This document shows positions 8,102-18,648 of a stretch of 64,000 bases of DNA, in pieces. The DNA is from Hydrogenophaga pseudoflava NBRC 102511 (GTDB lineage: Bacteria > Pseudomonadota > Gammaproteobacteria > Burkholderiales > Burkholderiaceae_C), in contig NZ_BCWQ01000008.1 of NCBI RefSeq assembly GCF_001592285.1, positions 148,715 to 212,714 of the forward strand. The letters run 5' to 3'. Within the stretch, counting starts at the first letter, position 1. Every line of letters begins with the position of its first letter. The notes under the pieces were generated by a model, which ran no database searches, was not told where the DNA came from, and was given only the letters and a program-made list of their open reading frames with translations. The translations under genes and the position numbers were made by a program.

Positions 8102-8932
8102 ATGAACACCAGTAAAGAGAACCCACCGGCGTTTGGTCTGATCATCATTGGCGATGAGATTCTGTCGGGCAAACGCGCCGACAAGCACTTGCCGAAGGTG
8201 ATCGAACTGCTGGCGGGAAGAGGCCTCTCGCTGGCGTGGGCTCGGTTCATCGGTGATGACCGCGAGCGCATCACCGACGCACTGCGAGAGGCGTTCGCCA
8301 GCGGCGATGTGGTGTTCAGCTGTGGTGGTATCGGGGCCACGCCCGACGACCACACGCGCCAGTGCGCGGCTGCGGCACTGCAGGTGGGCCTGGCGCTCCA
8401 CCCCGAGGCCCGCGACCTTATTGAGCAGCGTATGAGGGACGTGGCCGCCGAGAAGGGGGAGGTTCACGACCCCGAGAGGTCCGACAACATGCACCGGCTG
8501 AACATGGGGGTGTTCCCGGTCGGCGCGCGGATCATTCCCAACCCGTACAACAAGATTCCCGGGTTCAGCTGCGATGGGCCTGGTGGTGGTTCCGTGCATT
8601 TTGTCCCGGGGTTTCCCGTGATGGCCTGGCCGATGATCGAAGCGCTGCTGGATGGGGCGTACCGCCATCTGCACCGGCAAGACGCGTGGCAGGAGCGCTC
8701 GGTGGTGGTCATGGGGGCCATGGAGGCCACCTTGACCCCTCTCATGGAGACCATCGAGCGCGAGCACCCGGTGAAGGTGTTCAGCCTGCCCAGTGTGGAC
8801 CACCCAGACTACGGGCGGCACATCGAGCTGGGCGTCAAGGGCGCCCCAGATGCCGTGACCCCGGCGTTTGCGTCGCTGCTTGACGGGCTTGAGCGGTTTG
8901 GTGCGAAATTGGGACCCGAATTGGTGCGATAG
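8102..8932 (+). CDS. CinA/MoaB-family molybdopterin-binding-domain protein
   Basis: This 276-residue protein starts with the MoCF_biosynth signature ([18 protein letters not shown]) and continues with [14 protein letters not shown] near residue 75, both typical of CinA N-terminal, MoaB and MogA domains. It lacks the C-terminal amidohydrolase domain of full CinA, so nicotinamide-nucleotide amidase activity should not be assumed. It is usually annotated as competence/damage-inducible protein A-like. It is probably co-transcribed with the EI24 gene. The NtrC site for glnA begins six bases beyond its stop codon. Confidence 0.87.
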   Translation: MNTSKENPPAFGLIIIGDEILSGKRADKHLPKVIELLAGRGLSLAWARFIGDDRERITDALREAFASGDVVFSCGGIGATPDDHTRQCAAAALQVGLALHPEARDLIEQRMRDVAAEKGEVHDPERSDNMHRLNMGVFPVGARIIPNPYNKIPGFSCDGPGGGSVHFVPGFPVMAWPMIEALLDGAYRHLHRQDAWQERSVVVMGAMEATLTPLMETIEREHPVKVFSLPSVDHPDYGRHIELGVKGAPDAVTPAFASLLDGLERFGAKLGPELVR

Positions 8933-8937
8933 ATGTT

Positions 8938-8954
8938 TGCACCAATTGTGTGCA
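8938..8954. promoter_or_regulatory. NtrC (GlnG) binding site upstream of glnA
   Basis: TGCACCAATTGTGTGCA matches the NtrC dyad TGCACC-N5-GGTGCA at 11 of 12 specified positions. It lies about 160 bp upstream of the -24 element at 9113, a normal enhancer distance. NtrC itself is encoded at 12557, so the locus probably controls itself. Confidence 0.8.
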
Positions 8955-9112
8955 AACTGTTGGAATGCACCAAAAAAAGGCGTTGCAGGTCGGGTGTGCA
9001 GCGATCACGCCCGGTGCCCGGGTTTTGCAGACCGCCGGTGCAGTGTGCTGCGCCATAATCTGCGCCGCCTTGGGGCCTGGCGCATCGTTGATTGAACCCG
9101 ACGGCACAACTT

Positions 9113-9127
9113 TGGCACAGAAACTGC
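9113..9127 (+). promoter_or_regulatory. Sigma-54 promoter of glnA
   Basis: TGGCACAGAAACTGC has the invariant GG (9114-9115) and GC (9126-9127) at the exact -24/-12 spacing. It differs from the consensus TGGCACG-N4-TTGC at two positions. Transcription should start near 9139, giving a leader of about 42 bases before the glnA ATG. With the NtrC dyad at 8938 it forms a classical nitrogen-regulated promoter. Confidence 0.8.
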
Positions 9128-9180
9128 TTCATGCCCTTGTCAAATTCAGTTTTCCACTCACACAGCAACAGGAGTATTTG

Positions 9181-10596
9181 ATGGCCAAGACCGTCGCAGA
9201 CGTGATGCAAATGGTGAAGGACAACGAAGTCAAGTTCGTTGATTTCCGCTTCACCGACACCCGTGGTGCGCAGCAGCACACCACCGTGCCCGTGTCTCAC
9301 TTCGATGAAGACAAGTTCGTTTCCGGCCATGCATTCGATGGCTCGTCCATCGCAGGCTGGAAGGGCATCGAAGCTTCCGACATGCAACTGATCCCCGATC
9401 CGAACACGGCCAACATCGACCCGTTTTACGAAGAGACGACGCTGATCCTCACCTGCGACGTCATCGAGCCTGCCGACGGCAAGGCCTACGACCGCGATCC
9501 CCGCTCCATCGCCAAGCGCGCCGAGGCTTACCTCAAGTCCTCGGGCCTGGGCGACACCGCCTTCTTCGGACCGGAACCCGAATTTTTCCTGTTCGACGGC
9601 GTGCGCTGGAGCACGGCCCCGGGCCACACCTTCTACGAAATCGAAGAGTACGAAGCCCCCTGGAACAAGGGTGCCAAGCTCGAAGGCGGCAACCGTGGCC
9701 ACCGTCCGACGGTCAAGGGCGGTTACTTCCCCGTGCCCCCGGTCGACAGCACGCAGGACATGCGCGCCGAGATGGCACTGATCCTCGAATCGCTGGGCAT
9801 CCCGGTCGAGGTGTTCCACCACGAAGTGGCGGGCGCGGGCCAGAACGAGATCGGCACCAAGTTCAGCACGCTGGTGCAGCGCGCCGACTGGACAGTCCTG
9901 CAGAAGTATGTTGTGCACAACGTGGCCAATGCCTACGGCAAGACGGCCACCTTCATGCCCAAGCCCTACGCCGGTGACAACGGTTCCGGCATGCACGTGC
10001 ACCAGTCGGTCTGGAAGGACGGCAAGAACCTGTTCGCTGGCGACGGTTACGCCGGCCTGAGCGAGTTCGCGCTGTATTACATCGGCGGCATCATCAAGCA
10101 CGCCCGCGCCCTGAACGCCATCACCAACCCCGGTACGAACTCGTACAAGCGGCTGGTGCCGCACTTCGAAGCCCCGGTGAAGCTGGCCTACTCGGCCAAG
10201 AACCGTTCGGCCTCCATCCGCATCCCGTACGTCGCCAACCCGAAGGGCCGCCGCGTGGAAGCCCGCTTCCCCGATCCCCTGATGAACCCCTACCTGGGCT
10301 TCTCGGCGCTGCTGATGGCCGGTCTGGATGGCGTGGAAAACAAGATCCACCCGGGCGAGGCAGCGACCAAGGACCTTTACCACCTGCCGCCGGAAGAGGA
10401 CAAGCTGGTCCCGACCGTGTGCCACAGCCTGGACATGGCGCTGGACTACCTGGACAAGGACCGCGCGTTCCTGACCAAGGGTGGCGTGTTCACCGACTCC
10501 ATGCTGGACGCCTACATCGAACTGAAGATGGGCGAAGTCAACCGCAGCCGTATCGAAGTGTCGCCGGTGGAGTTCGACATGTACTACAGCCTGTGA
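9181..10596 (+). CDS. glnA: Glutamine synthetase type I
   Basis: This 471-residue GS-I enzyme makes glutamine from glutamate, ammonia and ATP in the cytoplasm as a dodecamer. Visible landmarks are the N-terminal DFRFTD region, the active-site [12 protein letters not shown] near residue 130, [10 protein letters not shown] near residue 267, and the adenylylation loop [10 protein letters not shown] with the modified tyrosine at residue 400. That loop indicates control by GlnE adenylylation. The start is set at MAKTVADVM with AGGAG a few bases upstream. Expression is predicted from the sigma-54 promoter and NtrC site upstream, and two hairpins follow the stop. Confidence 0.98.
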   Translation: MAKTVADVMQMVKDNEVKFVDFRFTDTRGAQQHTTVPVSHFDEDKFVSGHAFDGSSIAGWKGIEASDMQLIPDPNTANIDPFYEETTLILTCDVIEPADGKAYDRDPRSIAKRAEAYLKSSGLGDTAFFGPEPEFFLFDGVRWSTAPGHTFYEIEEYEAPWNKGAKLEGGNRGHRPTVKGGYFPVPPVDSTQDMRAEMALILESLGIPVEVFHHEVAGAGQNEIGTKFSTLVQRADWTVLQKYVVHNVANAYGKTATFMPKPYAGDNGSGMHVHQSVWKDGKNLFAGDGYAGLSEFALYYIGGIIKHARALNAITNPGTNSYKRLVPHFEAPVKLAYSAKNRSASIRIPYVANPKGRRVEARFPDPLMNPYLGFSALLMAGLDGVENKIHPGEAATKDLYHLPPEEDKLVPTVCHSLDMALDYLDKDRAFLTKGGVFTDSMLDAYIELKMGEVNRSRIEVSPVEFDMYYSL

Positions 10597-10601
10597 CGGC
10601 G

Positions 10602-10665
10602 GGCCCGGGATCACCCGGGCCTCGCTTCGCAGATGAAAAGGACGGCTCGGCCGTCCTTTTTTTTT
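10602..10665 (+). terminator. Double hairpin terminator after glnA
   Basis: A first 8-bp GC stem, GGCCCGGG (10602-10609) with CCCGGGCC (10614-10621), is followed by a second stem GGACGGC (10640-10646) with GCCGTCC (10650-10656), ending in nine T residues (10657-10665). The second is a strong rho-independent terminator. It separates glnA from the DUF4124-ntrBC unit, so ntrBC expression needs read-through or its own promoter. Confidence 0.9.
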
Positions 10666-10788
10666 GGGCCGTTCGGACGGGCGCGCGGGCGCCCTGTCAT
10701 GGCGGATACCATGCGACCTGTTTTTGGGTCATACTGAAAATTGATTCTCAATGCGCCCACAGCGCCTGGAGCCCACGTGTTGTCGAAG

Positions 10789-11376
10789 ATGAACGTTGCC
10801 GCAAGAACCCATCGCGTCCTGATCCTTTCCGTTGCCGTGGCGTGGTGCCTGCCGTCTTTGGCGCAAGAGCGCATCTATCGCTGTGGCAATGAATACACCA
10901 ACAACGCCACGGTGGCGAAGGCCCAGGGCTGCAAGCTGATGGAGGGCGGCAACATCACCGTCATTCAAGGCCCGGCGCCGCAGGCGGCTCCGCGGTCTGC
11001 CAGTTCGTCGACAGCGCCCCGCAGCGCACCTCGCAACGACTCTGCTGAGCAGCGTGCACGCGACAGCGATGCCCGCCAGATCCTCGAGATGGAGTTGAGA
11101 AAGGCAGAAGAGCGGCTGGCCCAGGCGCAGAAGGCCTACGCCAATGGGCAGCCCGAGAAAGAAGGCATCGAGTCGCGCAACTACCAGCGCTATCTCGACC
11201 GTGTGGCCGAACTCAAGGCGACGGTGGCCCGGGCCGAGGCTGATGTGAATGGTTTGCGGCGCGAGCTGGCCCGCATGGGCGGTGCGCCGGTGGCGCCGCC
11301 AGCGGCGTCGGGCCCCGCGGGACCCGCTCCTGCGGTGCCGGGTGCGAGCGGGCCGTCCGAACCTGCCGCAAAATAG
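10789..11376 (+). CDS. Exported DUF4124-like protein with coiled coil
   Basis: This 195-residue protein has a signal peptide (about residues 1-26, cleavage after SLAQ). A short DUF4124-like motif follows (ERIYRCGNEYTNN with Cys at about 32 and 48). The middle is Ser/Ala/Pro-rich, with a charged coiled coil at about 85-160 and a Pro/Ala-rich tail. It is therefore periplasmic or anchored at the envelope. Similar genes often sit between glnA and ntrB in Burkholderiales, but no function is established. The ATG at 10789 gives a normal signal peptide; a TTG at 10780 is an alternative. Its stop is 5 bp from the ntrB start. Confidence 0.8.
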   Translation: MNVAARTHRVLILSVAVAWCLPSLAQERIYRCGNEYTNNATVAKAQGCKLMEGGNITVIQGPAPQAAPRSASSSTAPRSAPRNDSAEQRARDSDARQILEMELRKAEERLAQAQKAYANGQPEKEGIESRNYQRYLDRVAELKATVARAEADVNGLRRELARMGGAPVAPPAASGPAGPAPAVPGASGPSEPAAK

Positions 11377-11381
11377 CCGGC

Positions 11382-12518
11382 TTGAAAAAGCCAGACCTTT
11401 CTCTCCCCCTGTCCCGTGTCGATGCGGCCATGCTGCCGGGAAAGGCTGCGCAGCGCGCGGCTTCGGCGCACGGCAAGTTCCATTCGCTGGATCTGCTGGC
11501 CACGCTGGTGGCGGTGGTCTCGCTTGACGGGCAGGTGCTCTTTGCCAACGCAGCGCTGGAAGATGCCCTGGGCATGTCCCGTCGCAGCATCACGGGCACG
11601 CGGCTGCAGGACTGCTTTACCGAACCGCAGCTGCTCCAGAACGCGCTCAGCGGCGCCGCAGTCAACGAGTTCGCTGCCTTGCGGTACGACGCCTGGCTGC
11701 GGCGCCTGGCTCATGAACCGCTGCCGGTCCACGTGGTGGTGGCGCAGACCGACACGGCGGGCGAGGTCATTGTCGAGCTGCTCCCGCTGGAGCAGCAGGC
11801 CCGGCAGGAACGGGAAGAGCGGCTGATCGACCAGGCCCAGGCGAACAAGGAGCTGATCCGCAACCTGGCCCATGAAATCAAGAACCCGCTGGGCGGGATC
11901 CGCGGCGCGGCCCAGCTGCTGGAACTCGAGCTCGACAACAAGCAGCTGACCGAGTACACGCAGGTCATCATCCACGAGGCCGACCGCCTGCAGTCGCTGG
12001 TGGACCGCCTTCTGGCGCCACACCGCCGGCCCCATGTGGTGGGCGACGTGAACATCCACGAGGTGTGCGAGCGTGTGCGCTCGCTGATCGTGGCTGAGTT
12101 CCCCCGAGGTCTGAAGGTGGTTCGCGACTACGACACCTCCATTCCCGAGTTCCGCGGTGACAAGGAGCAGCTGATCCAGGCGGTGCTCAACATCGCGCAC
12201 AACGCGGCGCAGGCGCTGGCCGAGCGCATCGCGGCGGGCGATGCACAGATCACCCTGCGCACGCGCGTGGGTCGGCAGGTGACCTTCGGCAAGCAGCGTT
12301 ATCGGCTGGCACTGGAATTGCATGTGATCGACAACGGGCCTGGCGTGCCCGATGCGATCAAGGACCGCATCTTCTTCCCGCTGGTGTCGGGTCGTGAGGG
12401 AGGTTCCGGGCTGGGGCTGACCCTGGCACAAACCTTCGTGCAGCAGCACCATGGACTGATCGAGTGTGAGAGCGCGCCAGGCCACACGGATTTCAAATTG
12501 CTGATTCCGTTGCCATGA
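11382..12518 (+). CDS. glnL: Nitrogen regulation sensor kinase NtrB (GlnL)
   Basis: This is a 378-residue cytosolic histidine kinase. A PAS domain lies at about residues 35-100, HisKA with the phospho-acceptor histidine in NLAHEIKNPLGGIRGAA at about 155-175, and HATPase_c with DNGPGVP and GGSGLGLTLA at about 315-350. It phosphorylates NtrC when nitrogen is scarce and is held in check by PII. The start used is a TTG at 11382, 5 bp after the previous stop; an ATG at 11430 would shorten the protein by 16 residues and still keep the PAS domain. ntrC follows 38 bp downstream. Confidence 0.95.
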   Translation: MKKPDLSLPLSRVDAAMLPGKAAQRAASAHGKFHSLDLLATLVAVVSLDGQVLFANAALEDALGMSRRSITGTRLQDCFTEPQLLQNALSGAAVNEFAALRYDAWLRRLAHEPLPVHVVVAQTDTAGEVIVELLPLEQQARQEREERLIDQAQANKELIRNLAHEIKNPLGGIRGAAQLLELELDNKQLTEYTQVIIHEADRLQSLVDRLLAPHRRPHVVGDVNIHEVCERVRSLIVAEFPRGLKVVRDYDTSIPEFRGDKEQLIQAVLNIAHNAAQALAERIAAGDAQITLRTRVGRQVTFGKQRYRLALELHVIDNGPGVPDAIKDRIFFPLVSGREGGSGLGLTLAQTFVQQHHGLIECESAPGHTDFKLLIPLP

Positions 12519-12556
12519 AACCGAAACGCCTCGCCTGAGGAAGGGAAGACGCACAC

Positions 12557-14095
<1,539 letters not shown>

Positions 14096-14101
14096 CCGCG
14101 C

Positions 14102-14866
14102 TCAGTCCAGCGTCAGCACCACCGGTGCGTGGTCGCTGGGCTGGGGGTTCTTGCGGGGTGCGCGGTCGATCTCGCAGGCGGTGGTGCGGGCCTTCAGCGC
14201 GTCGCTGATCAGGATGTGGTCGATGCGCAGGCCGCGGTTCTTCTGGAAGCCCAGCATGCGGTAGTCCCACCAGCTGAAGGTCTTGGGAGGATGCTCGAAG
14301 AGGCGGTGCGCGTCGTGCAGGCCCAGGCCGATCAGGCTTTGGAGCTGGTTGCGCTCTTCGGTCGTGCAGTGGATGGTCTCGCGCAGGCCCACCGGGTCCC
14401 AGACATCGGCGTCGTCGAAGGTGATGTTGTAGTCGCCCATGAGCACGAGTTGTGGGTGCTGTTGCAGCTCAGCCCGAACCCATTCGCGCAGCGCATCGAG
14501 CCAGCGCATCTTGTAGGCGAACTTGTCGCTGCCCGGCTCCTGGCCGTTCGGGAAGTAGGCGCCGATCACCCGCACGCCGTCGAAGGTGGCGCAGAGCACG
14601 CGCGACTGTTCGTCCTCGAAGCCCGGGATGTTTTTGATGACGTCGGCGGCGGGCGCCTTGCTCAGCAGCGCCACGCCGTTGTAGGTCTTCTGGCCGAACC
14701 ACTGCGCGTGGTAGCCGGCGTCGGTGAAGGCCTGCACCGGGAACTTGTCGTCGGTGAGCTTGAGCTCCTGCAGTGCCAGCACATCGACCGGGTGGGTGGC
14801 CAGCCAGGCCAGCACCTGGGGCAGGCGCACGTTGAGGGAGTTGACGTTCCACGTCGCTAGTTGCAT
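14102..14866 (-). CDS. xth: Exodeoxyribonuclease III
   Basis: This is a 254-residue enzyme of the exonuclease/endonuclease/phosphatase fold, acting as an AP endonuclease and 3'-5' exonuclease in base excision repair. Motifs include ATWNVNSLNVRLPQ at the N-terminus, LQELKLTDDKFP with the metal-binding Glu near residue 34, GDYNIT near 149, and the C-terminal RIDHILIS and SDHAPVV. The start at MQLATWNVNS matches the family; upstream extension lacks coding character. It converges on ntrC with a 6-bp gap. Confidence 0.95.
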   Translation of the reverse strand: MQLATWNVNSLNVRLPQVLAWLATHPVDVLALQELKLTDDKFPVQAFTDAGYHAQWFGQKTYNGVALLSKAPAADVIKNIPGFEDEQSRVLCATFDGVRVIGAYFPNGQEPGSDKFAYKMRWLDALREWVRAELQQHPQLVLMGDYNITFDDADVWDPVGLRETIHCTTEERNQLQSLIGLGLHDAHRLFEHPPKTFSWWDYRMLGFQKNRGLRIDHILISDALKARTTACEIDRAPRKNPQPSDHAPVVLTLD

Positions 14867-14999
14867 GGGGATTCCCTGGAGTCCAAAGAGCTGCATTCTA
14901 GGGAGTGAGGGCACTGTTACGTCTCCCATAAGACTCGCTTAATCTGGTCCGCAGACCATGCGTCCGTGTCCGGCCGAACCGGCTGGAAAAGGAAGCACG

Positions 15000-15647
15000 A
15001 TGCCCCTGGCCATTGCCACCGCGGGTGGCCCATGCGCCCCCTCGTTCCCCGCGGCGAACCCGTCACCCTCGCTCTGCGTGTGCACGGAGTCCGATCCGGG
15101 GCGCGAAACCGTGGAGCGCTTCATCCGGCGGGTGTTTGCGCGCCGGTTTGGTGCACGCGTGCAGCGCTTCGCACCTGAACTGGTGTGCCTGCGCGATCCC
15201 GACAGCGGTGACATCGTGGCCGCGGCCGGCTACCGCTTTGCCGACCAAGGGGCCCTGTTTCTGGAGCGCTACCTGGATCGCCCGGTCGAACAGTGCCTGG
15301 CCGGCGCGGGCCAGCCGGCGGTGGCCCGCGCCGGCATTGTCGAGGTCGGGCATCTGGCGTCCGAGCGCGCCGGTGAAGGCCGCCGCCTGATCGTGCGGCT
15401 GGCCCACCACCTGGCCGCGCAGAACACGCAGTGGGTGGTGAGCACGCTGACCGAAGAACTGCGCCACCTGTTCGTGCGCATGGGCATCACGCCGCTGGCC
15501 CTGGGCCGGGCGGACGCCACCGCGCTGGGCGAGCAGGCGGGCGAATGGGGCAGCTACTACGAACACCACCCGGTCGTGCTGGCGGGGCAGATGCAGCCGG
15601 CGCTGCGCTGGCTGCAGCGCCGCCAGGCCAGGGGGCTGGACGCATGA
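15000..15647 (+). CDS. Thermostable hemolysin family (T_hemolysin), GNAT-like protein
   Basis: This 215-residue protein matches the thermostable hemolysin family, which belongs to the acetyltransferase-fold clan despite its name. Typical segments are FIRRVFARRFGARV near residue 45, the strand-turn VCLRDPDSGDIVAAAGYR, the core EVGHLASERAGEGRRLI near residue 120, and a WGSYYEHHP end. It lacks a signal peptide and membrane segment, so hemolysis is not evident; an acyl- or acetyltransferase role fits better. ATG at 15000 follows GGAAAAGGAAG. It is the first gene of a tightly coupled operon, and its stop overlaps the ATGATG of the AMP ligase. Confidence 0.85.
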   Translation: MPLAIATAGGPCAPSFPAANPSPSLCVCTESDPGRETVERFIRRVFARRFGARVQRFAPELVCLRDPDSGDIVAAAGYRFADQGALFLERYLDRPVEQCLAGAGQPAVARAGIVEVGHLASERAGEGRRLIVRLAHHLAAQNTQWVVSTLTEELRHLFVRMGITPLALGRADATALGEQAGEWGSYYEHHPVVLAGQMQPALRWLQRRQARGLDA

Positions 15648-17098
15648 TGGCGTTCGACACCGTGATCGCGCTGGGCAACGGCCAGACCGGTCTGACCCGC
15701 GACGAACTGACCGCCGAAGTGGCCGCCTTGACCGCGCACCTGAAGCACGCTGGCACCCGGGTGCTGGCCACGCTGCTGGACAACGGCATGCCCTGGGTGG
15801 TGGCCGACCTGGCCGCCGAGGACGCGGGTGTGGTGCACGTGCCGCTGCCACTGTTTTTCACGCCAGAGCAGACCGCGCACGCGCTGCAGGCGGCGGGCGT
15901 CGACACGCTGCTCACCATCGCCCCGCTGGCCGCGCGCTGGCCGCAGGCTCCGTGCGAGCAATGGGACGTGGCGGGCGAACCGCTGTGTGCGCTGCGCCTG
16001 CCGGCACAGGGCCTGCCCATGCCGCCCGGCACGGCCAAGCTGACCTTCACCTCAGGCACCACCGGCACACCCAAGGGCGTGTGCCTCGGCGCCGCGGGCC
16101 TGCACCGGGTGCGCGATGCGCTGGTGCAGGTGCTGGAGCCGCTGGACATCCGCCGCCACCTGTGCGCGCTGCCGCTGGCGGTGCTGCTGGAGAACGTGGC
16201 GGGTGTGATGGCCCCGCTGGCGCGCGGCGCCGAGTGCCTGGTGCCGCCACTGGCCGAGCTGGGCCTGAGTGGTTCGTCGTCCTTCGACCCTGCCGTGTTC
16301 AACGCGGCGGTGGAGCGCCACCAGCCGCACAGCCTGATCCTGCTGCCGCAGATGCTGCGCGCCTGGGCCGGCTGGCTGGCCGTGCAGGGCCGCCTGGCAC
16401 CGCAGGGTTTGCGCATGGTCGCTGTCGGTGGGGCCGCCGTGGGCGCGCCGCTGCTGCGGGCCGCGCGCCAGCTGGGAATTCCGGCGCACGAGGGCTACGG
16501 CCTGTCCGAAGGCTCGTCGGTGCAGACACTCAACCTGCCGGGCGCCGACCGCCCCGGCAGCGCCGGACGCCCGCTGCCGCATGCGCAGGTGCGCATCTGC
16601 GAGCGCGGCGAAATCGAGGTGGCCGGTGGCCTGATGCTCGGATACCTGGGCCAGCCGCCGCTGCAAGGCGATTGGTGGCCCACCGGCGACCTGGGCGAGA
16701 TCGACGCCGACGGCTTCGTGCACGTGCGCGGGCGTATCAAACATGTGCTGATCACCGCCTTCGGCCGCAACGTCTCGCCCGAGTGGGTCGAGACCGCGCT
16801 GCGCAGCGGCCGCACTCTCGTGCAGGCGGTGGTGCTCGGCGACGGCGAGCCGGCCCTCAGTGCCGTGGTCTGGCCGGTGAGCGACGCGCTGCCCGACGCG
16901 GCCATCCAGGCCGAGATCGACGCCGCCAACGCCTCGCTGCCCGACTACGCCCGCGTGGCCCGCTGGGTGCGGGCGCAGGCGCCGTTCACCGCCGGCAGCG
17001 GCATGGCCACCGCCAACGGCCGGCCACGCCGCGACGCCATCCTGACCCTTCATGCCCAATTGCTCGGTCTCACCGCCCACGACGCGGTGACCGCCTGA
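15644..17098 (+). CDS. AMP-binding acyl ligase (ANL superfamily)
   Basis: This 484-residue adenylate-forming enzyme activates a carboxylic acid as acyl-AMP, probably for transfer to CoA or a carrier protein. The P-loop motif LTFTSGTTGTPKG lies near residue 130, the aromatic motif GYGLSEG near 285, TGDLGEID with the ribose-binding Asp near 345, and the hinge VRGRIKHVLIT near 365. The A10 region reads NGRPRRD where NGKxRR is usual, so the catalytic lysine is replaced by Arg or displaced. It overlaps the upstream stop and precedes the diiron-type protein by 19 bp. The substrate is unknown; a fatty acid is a reasonable guess. Confidence 0.85.
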   Translation: MMAFDTVIALGNGQTGLTRDELTAEVAALTAHLKHAGTRVLATLLDNGMPWVVADLAAEDAGVVHVPLPLFFTPEQTAHALQAAGVDTLLTIAPLAARWPQAPCEQWDVAGEPLCALRLPAQGLPMPPGTAKLTFTSGTTGTPKGVCLGAAGLHRVRDALVQVLEPLDIRRHLCALPLAVLLENVAGVMAPLARGAECLVPPLAELGLSGSSSFDPAVFNAAVERHQPHSLILLPQMLRAWAGWLAVQGRLAPQGLRMVAVGGAAVGAPLLRAARQLGIPAHEGYGLSEGSSVQTLNLPGADRPGSAGRPLPHAQVRICERGEIEVAGGLMLGYLGQPPLQGDWWPTGDLGEIDADGFVHVRGRIKHVLITAFGRNVSPEWVETALRSGRTLVQAVVLGDGEPALSAVVWPVSDALPDAAIQAEIDAANASLPDYARVARWVRAQAPFTAGSGMATANGRPRRDAILTLHAQLLGLTAHDAVTA

Positions 17099-17117
17099 GC
17101 GTTTCTCTGGAGTCCTC

Positions 17118-17807
17118 ATGTCCTTTCACGCCCAACTGCTGCAACAGACCGTACAGGCCCGCATGGGCCTGCTCTCCGCGCCCATCATCCAGGGCTGCCT
17201 GCGCGGCGAAGTCTCGCTGCCCAGCTACATCGCCTTCCTCACCGAGGCTTACCACCACGTCAAGCACACCGTGCCGCTGCTGCAGGCCTGCCAGGCCGCG
17301 CTGCCGGCGCACCACGCTTGGCTGAAACCTGCACTGGACGAATACGTCGAAGAAGAGAAGGGCCACGAGGAGTGGATCCTGGACGACATCCGCGCCTGCG
17401 GTGGTGACGCCGAAGCGGTGCGCCACGGCCGGCCCGGCCATGCGGCCGAGGTCATGGTCGCCTACGCCTACGACACCATCCAGCGTGGCAACCCGCTGGG
17501 TTTCTTCGGCATGGTGCACGTGCTCGAAGGCACCAGCGTCTCGCTGGCCCTGCTGGCGGCCGACAGCATCCAGAAGCCGCTGAACCTGCCGGACTCGGCC
17601 TTCAGCTACCTGCGCTCGCACGGCACGCTGGACCAGGAGCACACGGCCCACTTCCAGCTGCTGATGGACCAGATCAGCGACCCGCAGGACCAGGCCGACA
17701 TCGTGCACAGCGCGAAGGCGTTCTTCCGTCTGTATGGCGACGTGTTCCGCGGCCTGCCGCTGCCGCAAATGGCGGCACAGCCCGCGCGCGAGGCGGTGGC
17801 CGCATGA
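17118..17807 (+). CDS. TenA/heme-oxygenase-like diiron oxidase (HDO) family protein
   Basis: This 229-residue all-helical protein belongs to the TenA/PqqC/heme-oxygenase-like superfamily. The putative metal ligands follow the HDO pattern: Glu80-x2-His83 (EEEKGHEEW), Glu137 (VHVLEGT), and His168-x3-Asp172-x2-His175 (HGTLDQEH). Family members with this pattern include UndA, which turns medium-chain fatty acids into 1-alkenes, and BesC and SznF-type oxidases. A thiamin-salvage role is less likely because no thi genes are near. It lies between an acyl ligase and an SDR, with a 4-bp ATGA overlap to the SDR. The oxidase activity is inferred. Confidence 0.8.
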   Translation: MSFHAQLLQQTVQARMGLLSAPIIQGCLRGEVSLPSYIAFLTEAYHHVKHTVPLLQACQAALPAHHAWLKPALDEYVEEEKGHEEWILDDIRACGGDAEAVRHGRPGHAAEVMVAYAYDTIQRGNPLGFFGMVHVLEGTSVSLALLAADSIQKPLNLPDSAFSYLRSHGTLDQEHTAHFQLLMDQISDPQDQADIVHSAKAFFRLYGDVFRGLPLPQMAAQPAREAVAA

Positions 17808-18625
17808 AGGCCGCGAACGCGCGTGTGGTGATCACTGGCGCGGCTGGTGGCATCGGTGCCGCCAGCGCCGAGGCGCTGCTCAAGGCCGGCGCGGCGGTGA
17901 TGCTGGTGGGGCGCTCGGCGTCCCGCCTGGAAGAGCTGGCGAGCCAGCTCGGACGCAGCACCGGTGCCCATCCCGCGCGGGTGGCCTGCCGGGTGGCGGA
18001 CCTGACGCAGCCGAAGGATCTGGACAGCCTGTCCGCGCAGGCGGCGGTCTGGGGCTGCAACGTGCTGGTGCACAACGCCGGCCTGCCCTCGTTCGGACGG
18101 CTGCAGGACCAGACACCCGAACAGATGACGGCGGCGCTGCAGATCAATCTGCTGGCGCCCATGCTGCTCACGCGCTGCCTGCTGCCGCACCTGCTGGCTC
18201 AGCAGGCCGCGCAGGTGGTCTGCGTCGGCTCGGCCCTGGGGGCCATTGGCCTGCCGGGCTTCAGCGTCTACAGCGCGGGCAAGTTCGGGCTGCGCGGTTT
18301 TGCGCAGGCGCTGCGCCGCGAGCTGGCCGAGACGCCGGTGGCGGTGCAGTACCTCGGCCCGCGCACCACGAAAACCGCCTTCAACAGCGAAGCTGTGGAG
18401 GCCTACAACCGCGCCACCGGCACCGCCAGCGACCGCCCCGAACAGGTGGCCGCCGAGCTGGTGGCCCTGCTGGAGAGCGGGGACGGGGAACGCTTTGTCG
18501 GCTTTCCCGAGAAGTTCGCTGCCCGCCTCAACGGCCTGGCGCCTGCGCTGCTGGATGGCAGCTTCAAGCGCCACAGCCGACACCTGCAGGCCACCGGTCA
18601 TGTCCGGCCGGTCCTGAGTTCCTGA
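17804..18625 (+). CDS. Short-chain dehydrogenase/reductase
   Basis: This 273-residue classical SDR has the cofactor-binding loop TGAAGGIG near residue 11, an NAG motif near 90, and the catalytic Ser-Tyr-Lys in VCVGSALG (Ser near 143) and YSAGK (near 156). It should reduce or oxidise a carbonyl/alcohol with NAD(P)H. Its start overlaps the stop of the diiron-type gene (ATGA), which implies translational coupling. The C-terminal extension after about residue 230 is longer than in many SDRs, consistent with a lipid-like substrate. Confidence 0.88.
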   Translation: MKAANARVVITGAAGGIGAASAEALLKAGAAVMLVGRSASRLEELASQLGRSTGAHPARVACRVADLTQPKDLDSLSAQAAVWGCNVLVHNAGLPSFGRLQDQTPEQMTAALQINLLAPMLLTRCLLPHLLAQQAAQVVCVGSALGAIGLPGFSVYSAGKFGLRGFAQALRRELAETPVAVQYLGPRTTKTAFNSEAVEAYNRATGTASDRPEQVAAELVALLESGDGERFVGFPEKFAARLNGLAPALLDGSFKRHSRHLQATGHVRPVLSS

Positions 18626-18648
18626 ATCACATTCCCGGAGGTCCTTCC

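Noticed and set aside
8976..8997. Second NtrC site (TGCACCAAAAAAAGGCG)
   Set aside because: Only one half-site matches; the second half has little similarity to GGTGCA.
8809..10614. Very long open frame on the minus strand opposite glnA
   Set aside because: It is opposite an unmistakable glnA, has no recognisable domain and a His/Gly/Val/Arg-rich composition typical of antisense frames in high-GC genes.
15000..15647. Hemolysin toxin
   Set aside because: The family name suggests it, but there is no signal peptide or membrane-active segment, and the fold family is acetyltransferase-like.
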